From positions 62,001 to 126,000 of the forward strand of contig JAIXTW010000011.1 in the NCBI GenBank assembly GCA_027483765.1: a DNA stretch of 64,000 nt, read 5' to 3'. Shown one piece after another: positions 55,690 through 64,000 of the stretch; position 1 is the first letter of the stretch; every line of letters starts with the position of its first letter. This DNA is from Streptomycetaceae bacterium. Lineage in GTDB: Bacteria; Actinomycetota; Actinomycetes; Nanopelagicales; Nanopelagicaceae. Both the position numbers and the translations under genes were made by a program. Below the pieces are notes generated by a model. That model had not been told where the DNA came from and made no database searches. It saw only the letters and a list, made by a program, of their open reading frames with translations.

Positions 55690-56285
55690 TTATTCGTAGC
55701 CTGACCAAGAGCGCCGCCAGGATGGAACTGCCCAAACTTCTCTGATGTGAAACCACGATGTGCCATAAGTGCCGATGCAAGTGCATCGCCAGCGGCAATA
55801 GTGAGTGTGGTTGAAGTTGTTGGTGCAAGGTTCAGCGGATCAGCCTCACGTTCGCAGGCAATGCTGATCGTCGCATCTGCAGTCTTGGCAAGGGTGGAAG
55901 TTACATCCTTGGTCATTGCGATGACTTTGTTGCCCCAGCTCTTAGCCATACGGGTGATGGCAATTACTTCGGCAGTTTCGCCTGAATTTGAAATTGCGAT
56001 AAGAACATCTGCTGCATTGAGCGAGCCAGAATCTCCATGAAGAGCGTCGGCTGCATGAAGGAAGAATGCTGGTGTTCCGGTACTAGAAAGTGTTGCCGCC
56101 ATCTTTGCACCGACGAGTCCTGATTTTCCAAGGCCAGTAACTACAACAGAACCTTTACATTCAATGATTAGTTCTAGCGCCGGCTTTAAATTTGTTGCAA
56201 AAGTTTGCGCAAAGGAATTGAGTGCAGCAGCTTCGGTTTGAAGGGCAACTCCTGCAGCTGCAAGGGCCTTCGATAAATCAGACAT
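55686..56285 (-). CDS. SIS-domain sugar-phosphate isomerase (KpsF/GutQ-like)
   Basis: SVVVTGLGKSGLVGAKMAATLSSTGTPAFFLHAADALHGDSGSLNAADVLIAISNSGETAEV. Confidence 0.92.
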   Translation of the reverse strand: MSDLSKALAAAGVALQTEAAALNSFAQTFATNLKPALELIIECKGSVVVTGLGKSGLVGAKMAATLSSTGTPAFFLHAADALHGDSGSLNAADVLIAISNSGETAEVIAITRMAKSWGNKVIAMTKDVTSTLAKTADATISIACEREADPLNLAPTTSTTLTIAAGDALASALMAHRGFTSEKFGQFHPGGALGQATNK

Positions 56286-56357
56286 ATTTCACTCCATTAA
56301 TTCCTGGCGATTCACTTCTTGTCATGCCGATGGAGGTTAATCCTAAACAAAGACTTG

Positions 56358-56430
56358 TGGGCTGTGTAGGATTCGAACCTACGACCCAGCGATTAAGAGT
56401 CGCTTGCTCTACCAACTGAGCTAACAGCCC
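56358..56430 (-). tRNA. tRNA-Lys (anticodon CTT)
   Basis: Reverse complement GGGCTGTTAGCTCAGTTGGTAGAGCAAGCGACTCTTAATCGCTGGGTCGTAGGTTCGAATCCTACACAGCCC. Confidence 0.96.
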
Positions 56431-56529
56431 ATTTAAACGCCGAAACGCTTAAATGCAGGGCAGACAATACCAGCGCTGAGGACCTTGTCTAACCACCCAT
56501 AGAAAATCGCCTATTGAGGGCGGGGACAT

Positions 56530-56886
<357 letters not shown>

Positions 56887-56892
56887 TTACTT

Positions 56893-58161
56893 TTAGTACC
56901 GGTTTGAGTTTCCGGTGATGTCATAGGCAGATTCTGCATGGAAAGTTGTATCTAGGCCGTTGAGTTCATCATCACGATAGGCGCGGAATCCAATTGTCTT
57001 TTGAATAACAGTAGCGATAATCCAGGTGGCAACAAAGGAGAAGAGTGCAACCGCCAGAATTGCAATGACTTGGCGAGTCAGCTGAGTTGTTCCGCCGCCG
57101 ACCAGCAGCCCATCTGCGCCTGCAGCATTTGCTGTCACGGTTGCAATGAGGCCGATTGCAAGCATTCCGAGGATTCCGCCAACGCCGTGTACTCCAACAA
57201 CGTCGAGTGAATCGTCATAACCAAATTTATATTTACGTGTCACAGCCCAAGCTGAAACAACACCGGCGATGAGTCCGAGCAATAGAGCACCCAACGGATT
57301 TAAGTAACCGCATGCAGGAGTGATTGCAACAGCACCTGCAATAGCACCTGAGGCAACACCAAGGGTGGTGGCCTTTCCATCGCGCTTCTTCTCATATGCA
57401 ATCCATGTCATGGCAGCAGCTGCGGTACAAATCTGAGTATTGATCATTGCAGTTGCCGCTAAGGAACCAGCTGAGAGCGCCGACCCTGCGTTAAATCCAA
57501 ACCAACCAAACCAGAGCATTCCGGCGCCAAGTAGAACTAGCGGCATATTGTGAGGACGCATCGGATCGCGTTTAAAACCATCGCGCTTTCCGAGAACAAG
57601 TGCCAGTGCTAACGCGGCAGCTCCGGAGTTAATCTCAACAACTGTTCCACCAGCAAAATCAAGTGCCTTCAACTTATCGATTATCCATCCGCCCTCACCG
57701 TTTTGAGCTGCGAAGGCCCAGTGTGCAACGGGAAGATAAACGAGAGTTATCCAGACTCCGACAAAAATAACCCAAGAGCCATACTTCGCGCGATCGGCAA
57801 TTGCACCTGAAAGAAGTGCAACAGTAATAATTGCAAAAGTTAACTGGAACATTGCAAAAGCAAGGACTGGAATCTGGTGGCCTTCTGCACCTGTGACTTG
57901 ATCCAGTGTGGAAGCCAAGCCGATGTGGTCTAGGTTTCCGATGAAGCCGCCTTGTGATTTACCAAATGCGAGTGAGTATCCGTAGAGCACCCAAATGATT
58001 GTCGTAATGCCCATTGCTGCAAATGACATCATCATCATATTGAGCGCTGATTTTGCACGAACCATTCCGCCGTAAAAGATTGCTAGCCCCGGTGTCATAA
58101 AGAGAACCAGTGCAGCACTTGCTAAAACCCACGCTGTGTCACCACTGTTAATCGCCGGCAT
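56893..58161 (-). CDS. amt: Ammonium transporter
   Basis: INSGDTAWVLASAALVLFMTPGLAIFYGGMVRAKSALNMMMMSF; 11 TM pattern; DVVGVHGVGGILG. Confidence 0.96.
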   Translation of the reverse strand: MPAINSGDTAWVLASAALVLFMTPGLAIFYGGMVRAKSALNMMMMSFAAMGITTIIWVLYGYSLAFGKSQGGFIGNLDHIGLASTLDQVTGAEGHQIPVLAFAMFQLTFAIITVALLSGAIADRAKYGSWVIFVGVWITLVYLPVAHWAFAAQNGEGGWIIDKLKALDFAGGTVVEINSGAAALALALVLGKRDGFKRDPMRPHNMPLVLLGAGMLWFGWFGFNAGSALSAGSLAATAMINTQICTAAAAMTWIAYEKKRDGKATTLGVASGAIAGAVAITPACGYLNPLGALLLGLIAGVVSAWAVTRKYKFGYDDSLDVVGVHGVGGILGMLAIGLIATVTANAAGADGLLVGGGTTQLTRQVIAILAVALFSFVATWIIATVIQKTIGFRAYRDDELNGLDTTFHAESAYDITGNSNRY

Positions 58162-58649
58162 TACTTATGTGTCTCCTGGTAGCGCGCATAGGAAGCCTGA
58201 ATTTCTGCTTCGGCTGCATCGTGGCCAACCCAATCTCCGCCGTGTACTTCTTTACCTGGCTCAAGCGTTTTATAAACTTCAAAGAAGTGCTTGATTTCAT
58301 CGAGTTCGTAATAAGGGACATCAGCTAAATCATTGAGGTTGTTCTTGCGAATATCGCCAGCTGCAACACAGAGCAACTTGTCGTCGCCACCTTTTTCATC
58401 AGTCATTCGGAACATTCCGATAACGCGACATGAAACTACGCACCCAGGAAAGGTTGGCTCATCGAGCATGATCAGCGCATCGAGTGGATCGCCATCATTG
58501 GACAGAGTGTTCTTTACAAAGCCGTAGTCGTGCGGAAAACGAGTTGCGGTAAAGAGCATGCGATCGAGGCGAACTTCGCCGGTCTCATGATTGATTTCAT
58601 ACTTATTGCGCGAACCTGCTGGAATTTCCACAACAACATCGAAGACCAT
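58161..58649 (-). CDS. ppa: Inorganic pyrophosphatase
   Basis: VVEIPAGSRNKYEINHETGEVRLDRMLFTATRFPHDYGFVKNTLSNDGDPLDALIM. Confidence 0.97.
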   Translation of the reverse strand: MVFDVVVEIPAGSRNKYEINHETGEVRLDRMLFTATRFPHDYGFVKNTLSNDGDPLDALIMLDEPTFPGCVVSCRVIGMFRMTDEKGGDDKLLCVAAGDIRKNNLNDLADVPYYELDEIKHFFEVYKTLEPGKEVHGGDWVGHDAAEAEIQASYARYQETHK

Positions 58650-58699
58650 AAGAACCGACTCTCTCTAACTACGAATTGATGCAATAAAAAAGTAAAACG

Positions 58700-58776
58700 T
58701 GGGGTGAGCGACGGGGCTCGAACCCGCGACATCTCGGACCACAACCGAGTGCTCTACCAGCTGAGCTACGCCCACC
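58700..58776 (-). tRNA. tRNA-His (anticodon GTG) with encoded G-1 and CCA
   Basis: Reverse complement GGTGGGCGTAGCTCAGCTGGTAGAGCACTCGGTTGTGGTCCGAGATGTCGCGGGTTCGAGCCCCGTCGCTCACCCCA. Confidence 0.95.
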
Positions 58777-58792
58777 ATGTGCTGTGCAGGGA

Positions 58793-59362
58793 CTACTTTA
58801 CCTGCCCGGACTCGCTTTGGATAAATACGCTCTGGCGGTAGTAGGCCAGTTCGGCAATTGAGTCGCGGATGTCGCCAAGTGCGCGGTGATTGCCGGTCTT
58901 TGCTGGGGCTGCGAAGTAGATTTTTGGATACCAGCGTCGCGCCAGTTCCTTGATCGATGAGACATCGACGGTGCGGTAGTGCAGAAAGTCATTGAGTGCG
59001 AGCATGTCGCGGGCGATGAAGTTTCGGTCTACCGAGACTGAGTTTCCAGCCAGTGGTGATTTTCCTGGTTCACACCCAGCCGATGTCAGATAAGTAAGTA
59101 TCTGCTCTTGCGCCTGTTCGATTGAAATGCCATCTGGAATTTGAGTGATGAGCCCTGAAGCTGTGTGCATCTGGCGAACAAAATCTCCCATGGCATCCAG
59201 CTGCTCCGGCGTTGCCTTGATGACGAGATCCACGCCCTCGCCGATGATGTTCAGCTCTGAATCGGTCACAAGTACGGCAATCTCAACCAGGGCATCTTTA
59301 GCCAGATCCAGCCCGGTCATTTCGCAATCAATCCAGATCAGGTGGGGGAGTTCAGTAGCCAT
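58793..59362 (-). CDS. orn: Oligoribonuclease
   Basis: LIWIDCEMTGLDLAKDALVEIAVLVTDSELNI, NSVSVDRNFIARDM, HRALGDIRDSIAEL. Confidence 0.96.
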   Translation of the reverse strand: MATELPHLIWIDCEMTGLDLAKDALVEIAVLVTDSELNIIGEGVDLVIKATPEQLDAMGDFVRQMHTASGLITQIPDGISIEQAQEQILTYLTSAGCEPGKSPLAGNSVSVDRNFIARDMLALNDFLHYRTVDVSSIKELARRWYPKIYFAAPAKTGNHRALGDIRDSIAELAYYRQSVFIQSESGQVK

Positions 59363-59410
59363 GGGCGCAAGAGTAAGGGTTAGGCGGGGTGGGGTGATAA
59401 TTCAGGGTCC

Positions 59411-59432
59411 GTTCACCTGCTGTTAACCAATA
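59411..59432 (+). promoter_or_regulatory. PHO-box-like 11-nt direct repeat upstream of pstC
   Basis: GTTCACCTGCT GTTAACCAATA; resembles the actinobacterial PhoP GTTCACC direct-repeat unit. Confidence 0.7.
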
Positions 59433-59471
59433 GTCCTTTTTTATTACACGGGTTGGTTGAAAGATGCTCTC

Positions 59472-60458
59472 ATGTCACTTGATGCCCCTGCAAAGCCAAT
59501 CCCGCAGGCTCGCGAGATTACAACCAAGCCGCGCGTTTCTGATCAAATCTTCCGGTCAATTGTTACTGCATTTAGTTTTTCGGCACTAATTATTCTTGCA
59601 TTGATTGCACTCTTTCTTTTTATTCAAGGTTTTAGCACCCTCAAAGAACAAGGTCTGGGATTCATCACTAATTTTGAGTGGTCCGTAACTACCGATGAAG
59701 CAGGAAAAGAGATTGCAGACTTTGGTTTGCAAGCGATGCTCATCGGAACCATGGTTACTTCTTTTATTGCTCTCTTTATCGCTGTGCCATTAGCCGTGCT
59801 CACCGCACTCTTCCTTACCTTCTACGCACCAGAGCGAGTAAAGAAAGTTCTTGTAACAGTTGTTGACCTGATGGCGGCGTTTCCTTCAATTCTTTATGGG
59901 TTGTGGGGTTTATTCATTCTGATGCCGATGGCGGTCTATTGGGCCGAACTTCTTCACAAGTGGCTCGGGTGGATTCCACTTTTTGATGTTCCACAACCAA
60001 TTTTTACTCGTTCACCATTTATCGCCGGACTTGTACTTGCAGTCATGATTATTCCAATCATCACCTCTGTCTCTCGAGAAGTTTTTGCTCAAACTCCACT
60101 TGATCGCGTGCAGGCTGCTTATGCACTGGGTGCTACTAAGTGGGGAGTTATCAAAGCTGTTGTACTTCCATTTGGAGCCAACGGTGTGGTCGGTGGCTCC
60201 ATGCTTGGCTTAGGCCGCGCCTTTGGTGAAACAGTTGCGGTCTACTTTGTTCTTAATATTGTTTTCCGCACAAACTTTGAAATTCTCTTCACACAAGGTG
60301 GAAACGTTGCTTCCATGATTGTTTTGAAATTCGGCGAGGCAGGAGAGACCGAAATCGGCGCACTCATGGCGTCAGGTTTGGTTCTCTTCTTGCTTACTCT
60401 GATTGTTAACTTCATTGCCAACGCTGTTGTAAACCGCACCGTGAAATCAGGTCGATAA
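59472..60458 (+). CDS. pstC: Phosphate ABC transporter permease PstC
   Basis: Six TM pattern; VVDLMAAFPSILYGLWGLF, ALGATKWGVIKAVVLPFGANGVVGG, GRAFGETVAV. Confidence 0.94.
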   Translation: MSLDAPAKPIPQAREITTKPRVSDQIFRSIVTAFSFSALIILALIALFLFIQGFSTLKEQGLGFITNFEWSVTTDEAGKEIADFGLQAMLIGTMVTSFIALFIAVPLAVLTALFLTFYAPERVKKVLVTVVDLMAAFPSILYGLWGLFILMPMAVYWAELLHKWLGWIPLFDVPQPIFTRSPFIAGLVLAVMIIPIITSVSREVFAQTPLDRVQAAYALGATKWGVIKAVVLPFGANGVVGGSMLGLGRAFGETVAVYFVLNIVFRTNFEILFTQGGNVASMIVLKFGEAGETEIGALMASGLVLFLLTLIVNFIANAVVNRTVKSGR

Positions 60459-60459
60459 A

Positions 60460-61509
60460 ATGTCAACTACTCAAGTAACTCCAACTCGTCCATGGGCAGC
60501 ATCTCCTAAGGATCGCGCTCTCACAGCGTCATCGGTTCTTTTGTCGGCAGCTATCACCGTGGGAATAGTTCTTGGTACGCCAATGAAGGGTAAATTGGCG
60601 TATTTCTTCGTCTTCCTCATTACCTGGCTCATTGTTGATTCGCTCTATGTAGTTCGTAAATTTGGTGCTAAGGGTGTTCGCGATGCCCTGGCTGCAAAAA
60701 TTACCCTCTACGGAGCAGTCGTTGTCTCAATGGCTGTGTTTTCAATTTTGTGGGCGACAGTAAGTGAAGGCGTCGCAGGACTAAACCTCGCATTCGTTAC
60801 TGAGAATATGCGCAACGCGTCGTTCTTTGATCCGATCGGTAAGGGTGGAGTTCTACACGCAATCATCGGAACACTTGAGCTGATTCTCATCGCAATTATC
60901 ATCGCCGTTCCAATGGGAATTCTTACCGCTCTGTACTTAACTGAGATTAAAGGTAAAGCTGCCGGACTGATTCAGTTCTTAGTGCAAGCAATGTCAGGCG
61001 TTCCATCTGTTGTAGCTGGCCTCTTTATCTATGCCGCGATCATCTTGAACACACCTCTGCGAGCATCAGCCTTCCTTGGTGGTCTGGCGCTATCAATTCT
61101 GATGATTCCTACTGTGACTAGAACGTCGCAAGAAGTATTGAACTTAGTTCCGCGCGATCTTCGCGAAGCGGGCCTTGCTATGGGTGCAACCCAGTGGAAG
61201 ACAGTTGCACTTGTTGTCATTCCTGCGGCTCGAAGCGGACTGATTACCGCAACGATTCTCGGTGTTGCTCGTATTGCGGGCGAGACTGCGCCATTGCTCT
61301 TCACCGTGGGCGTCTTCGATGGCTATAACTTCAACCCATTTGTAGGCGGCACGGGCACCCTGCCGACCGTTATTTGGGCTGGCCTTGGCGCTGGAACCCC
61401 GGAAGCAGCGCAGCGCGCATGGTCTGCAATCTTAATTCTTTTAATAATCGTATTAATAATGTTCGTGCTTGCACGTACAGTTGGCTCGCGCCAGTTTAAG
61501 AAGAAGTAG
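60460..61509 (+). CDS. pstA: Phosphate ABC transporter permease PstA
   Basis: [61 protein letters not shown]. Confidence 0.95.
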   Translation: MSTTQVTPTRPWAASPKDRALTASSVLLSAAITVGIVLGTPMKGKLAYFFVFLITWLIVDSLYVVRKFGAKGVRDALAAKITLYGAVVVSMAVFSILWATVSEGVAGLNLAFVTENMRNASFFDPIGKGGVLHAIIGTLELILIAIIIAVPMGILTALYLTEIKGKAAGLIQFLVQAMSGVPSVVAGLFIYAAIILNTPLRASAFLGGLALSILMIPTVTRTSQEVLNLVPRDLREAGLAMGATQWKTVALVVIPAARSGLITATILGVARIAGETAPLLFTVGVFDGYNFNPFVGGTGTLPTVIWAGLGAGTPEAAQRAWSAILILLIIVLIMFVLARTVGSRQFKKK

Positions 61510-61565
61510 TCGAGGGACAACCGATGGAACTGAAGACACAAACCGAAAAGAATGGAACTCAGATG

Positions 61566-62417
61566 AGTGAAAAGAACAGCACAACTCCTTCATCGCTTTC
61601 AGATGTAGCCGCAAAGCGTGCAGAGACGAAGGTTGCTGGAAGCGCACCTCTCGGAACCGGTCTTGAGGCACGCGGCGTACATGCGTGGTTCGATAAGCAC
61701 CACGCACTTGCAGATGTGTCACTCGACTTCTCAGCTGGAACTGTGACAGCTCTCATTGGCCCATCAGGTTGCGGTAAGTCAACATTTATTCGCACACTCA
61801 ACCGCATGCACGAATTCATTCCTAACACTTCAATGGCCGGCCAAGTTCTGCTCGATGGAAAAGATATCTACGAGCCAGGCATTGACGTGACAAAGATTCG
61901 CCTTCAAATCGGTATGGTCTTTCAGAAGCCAAACCCATTCCCATCGATGACAATTGGTGAGAACGTTCTTTCAGGTCTTAAGCTTGCGCAACTAAAGGTT
62001 TCAAACCAGGAAGAACTTCTGGAAGAGTGCTTGGTTCGCGCCGGGCTCTGGAATGAAGTGAAGGATCGTCTAGGTGCACACGCTGGCGGACTTTCAGGTG
62101 GTCAACAGCAGCGTCTATGTATCGCGCGCGCGCTCGCGGTCAAGCCGAAGGTTCTACTTATGGACGAGCCATGTTCAGCCCTTGATCCAGGATCAACCCT
62201 TCGTATTGAAGAGACAATCTCACAACTTTCTAAGTCAATGACAATCGTCATCGTCACTCACAATATGCAGCAGGCGGCACGTGTATCTGATTACACCGCC
62301 TTCTTCTTATCTGATGGTGGCCCGGGACAGATGATTGAAGTTGGCCCAACAAATGAGATCTTCTCTCGCCCACGCGATGAACGTACTGAAAATTACGTTA
62401 CTGGTCGCTTCGGCTAA
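61566..62417 (+). CDS. pstB: Phosphate ABC transporter ATP-binding protein PstB
   Basis: [74 protein letters not shown]; internal start 61566 or upstream 61524. Confidence 0.96.
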   Translation, partial: SEKNSTTPSSLSDVAAKRAETKVAGSAPLGTGLEARGVHAWFDKHHALADVSLDFSAGTVTALIGPSGCGKSTFIRTLNRMHEFIPNTSMAGQVLLDGKDIYEPGIDVTKIRLQIGMVFQKPNPFPSMTIGENVLSGLKLAQLKVSNQEELLEECLVRAGLWNEVKDRLGAHAGGLSGGQQQRLCIARALAVKPKVLLMDEPCSALDPGSTLRIEETISQLSKSMTIVIVTHNMQQAARVSDYTAFFLSDGGPGQMIEVGPTNEIFSRPRDERTENYVTGRFG

Positions 62418-62440
62418 GCCGCTTTAATCCTTCATACATA

Positions 62441-62462
62441 GTTTACCGGGCGTTAACCTAGC
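62441..62462 (+). promoter_or_regulatory. PHO-box-like 11-nt direct repeat upstream of pstS
   Basis: GTTTACCGGGC GTTAACCTAGC, same architecture as the element ahead of pstC. Confidence 0.7.
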
Positions 62463-62536
62463 GCTTGCCTGCAGTTTCTCTGCTTCGTGAAGATTGTCCT
62501 ATAACCAATGGGTTATTCATCTACGAAAGGCAGACC

Positions 62537-63664
62537 ATGCGTTTTTCAACAATCACAAAGGCAGCAGTAGTTGCTGTTGCAGCAGTTGTTGCTGTAACAC
62601 CATCAGCAGTTGCATACGACCTTACAGGTGCAGGCGCAACATCAATTTCTAACTTCCTAGAGAAGTGCAAGACTTCATACCAGGGCGCAACAGGCGACAC
62701 CATCTCATATTCAGGTGGCGGATCAGGTACAGGAAAGACAGCAATCAACGCTGGCATCAAAGATGTAGCTTTCTCTGACTCAACAAACTCAACAGCTCCA
62801 TCAACAGTTTTCCATATCCCAGCAGCAGTATGGCCAGTGGGTATCGGTTATAACCTCAACACACCAAAGTCAAAGCCACTTCAGTTCTCAGTTGAGACAC
62901 TTGCAAAGATCTTCTCAGGTCAAATCACTAAGTGGAATGACCCAGCAATCGTTGCTGATAACAAGCAAGCTCGTCAGATCCCTGTTTACAAGGGTAAGAA
63001 CGCAGATGGAACACCAAAGGTTGCTTCATACCGCACAGTGAACACATCAGTAACTCTTCCAAACCGTCCAATCACAGTTATCTACCGTACTGGTAACTCA
63101 GGTACATCAAATAACTTCACATCAGCACTTAACGGTGCAGCTCCAAAGATCTGGACAAAGGCTGGAAACGATTCATTCGTAACATCTAACCCAACAGATA
63201 TCTCAACACGCTCAGGTCAGTTCACAGGCGTTGCGACATCAGCACTTGTTGCTTCAGTTAACAGCAACACACCAGATTCAATCAGCTACAACGAGACAGG
63301 CTTCATCTCAGCATCACCACGTCTCCAGACAGCGTACGTAATCAACGCAGCAGGTAAGTCAGTATTCCCAAATGCTGATTCAGCTAACGCTGCATACGGT
63401 GCTGCAGAATTCAACGCAACTTCAGGTATCGTAAAGTGGAACTACACAACTACAGCTGCAGGTGCTTACCCACTTACAGCAGCAACATATGCAATGGTAA
63501 AGACAAACTACGCAGATTCAGCTAAGTCAGCTGCAGTCAAGAAGTTTGTTGAATACTTCGCATTCGATTGCTCAGAGAAGGTAACAACAGAAGGAATGAT
63601 CAAGATTACTAAGACATCAGATCTTGGTAAGGCAATCCTTAACCTCTCAGAGAAGATCAAGTAA
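62537..63664 (+). CDS. pstS: Phosphate ABC transporter substrate-binding protein PstS
   Basis: LTGAGATSISNFLEKCKTSYQGATGDTISYSGGGSGTGKTAINAGIKDVAFSDS, FSGQITKWNDPAI, IYRTGNSGTSNNF. Confidence 0.95.
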   Translation: MRFSTITKAAVVAVAAVVAVTPSAVAYDLTGAGATSISNFLEKCKTSYQGATGDTISYSGGGSGTGKTAINAGIKDVAFSDSTNSTAPSTVFHIPAAVWPVGIGYNLNTPKSKPLQFSVETLAKIFSGQITKWNDPAIVADNKQARQIPVYKGKNADGTPKVASYRTVNTSVTLPNRPITVIYRTGNSGTSNNFTSALNGAAPKIWTKAGNDSFVTSNPTDISTRSGQFTGVATSALVASVNSNTPDSISYNETGFISASPRLQTAYVINAAGKSVFPNADSANAAYGAAEFNATSGIVKWNYTTTAAGAYPLTAATYAMVKTNYADSAKSAAVKKFVEYFAFDCSEKVTTEGMIKITKTSDLGKAILNLSEKIK

Positions 63665-63687
63665 CAACTTCACAACCTCCAAGTAGA

Positions 63688-63717
63688 AAACCCGGGCCAG
63701 CAATGGTCCGGGTTTTT
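63688..63717 (+). terminator. Rho-independent terminator after pstS
   Basis: AACCCGGGCC-AGCAAT-GGTCCGGGTT followed by TTTT. Confidence 0.85.
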
Positions 63718-63732
63718 TATTGGCAAAAAAAG

Positions 63733-63806
63733 CGCGCCTGGCAGGAATCGAACCTGCGACCTACCGCTTAGAAGGCGGTTGCTCTATCCGACTGAGCTAC
63801 AGGCGC
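63733..63806 (-). tRNA. tRNA-Arg (anticodon TCT)
   Basis: Reverse complement GCGCCTGTAGCTCAGTCGGATAGAGCAACCGCCTTCTAAGCGGTAGGTCGCAGGTTCGAATCCTGCCAGGCGC. Confidence 0.96.
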
Positions 63807-63851
63807 CTGCAGGGTCGTATGAGGCAATTGTACCCAGTAAGGTTTGCGACT

Positions 63852-64000
63852 ATGGCTGAGTTCATTTACACGATGAAGAAGGCGCGTAAAGCGCATGGTG
63901 AAAAGGTAATTCTCGACGACGTTACCTTGATGTTCTTACCTGGAGCAAAGATTGGTGTTGTTGGTCCCAATGGTGCCGGTAAGTCAACAGTTCTTCAGAT
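63852..64000 (+). CDS. ettA: ABC-F family ATPase (EttA-like), N-terminal fragment running off window
   Basis: MAEFIYTMKKARKAHGEKVILDDVTLMFLPGAKIGVVGPNGAGKSTVLQ. Confidence 0.88.
   Translation, partial: MAEFIYTMKKARKAHGEKVILDDVTLMFLPGAKIGVVGPNGAGKSTVLQ

Overview
This 64 kb window looks like a compact, gene-dense chromosomal segment of a low-to-mid GC actinobacterium. A streamlined freshwater acI/Nanopelagicales-type genome is my inference from the gene families and very short intergenic gaps. I see no prophage, transposon, CRISPR array or defence island. Most of the window is conserved actinobacterial core: a polysaccharide export/glycosyltransferase block; dapD-LOG-DUF3117-pepA-htrA-tatB-mrp; DEAD helicase-DUF3107-TetR-moeZ; cysS-like; fdxA-dapC; whiB-GT2-DUF5719-DUF3499-manB-ahcY-mtrAB-comF-secA; pdtaS-whiB1; a two-component system; argG-FKBP; rbsDK-SIS; amt-glnB-ppa; orn; pstCAB-pstS; and four tRNAs. 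The most interesting points are: (i) a cysteinyl-tRNA synthetase with an N-terminal SH3-like domain of the type seen on actinobacterial GNAT proteins; (ii) two genes (FKBP and leucyl aminopeptidase) with no ATG/GTG/TTG start, the FKBP having a well-placed SD before an ATT that overlaps the argG stop; (iii) two 11-nt direct-repeat PHO-box-like elements ahead of pstC and pstS; (iv) a PstS without a lipobox cysteine; (v) a perfect 16-bp palindrome overlapping the -10 of a whiB promoter; (vi) a 15-bp tandem repeat at the start of a DMT transporter; and (vii) apparent loss of lpqB and sigE-rseA from otherwise conserved neighbourhoods. I did not find a clearly novel multi-gene system. Family assignments come from reading the protein sequences, with no database search.
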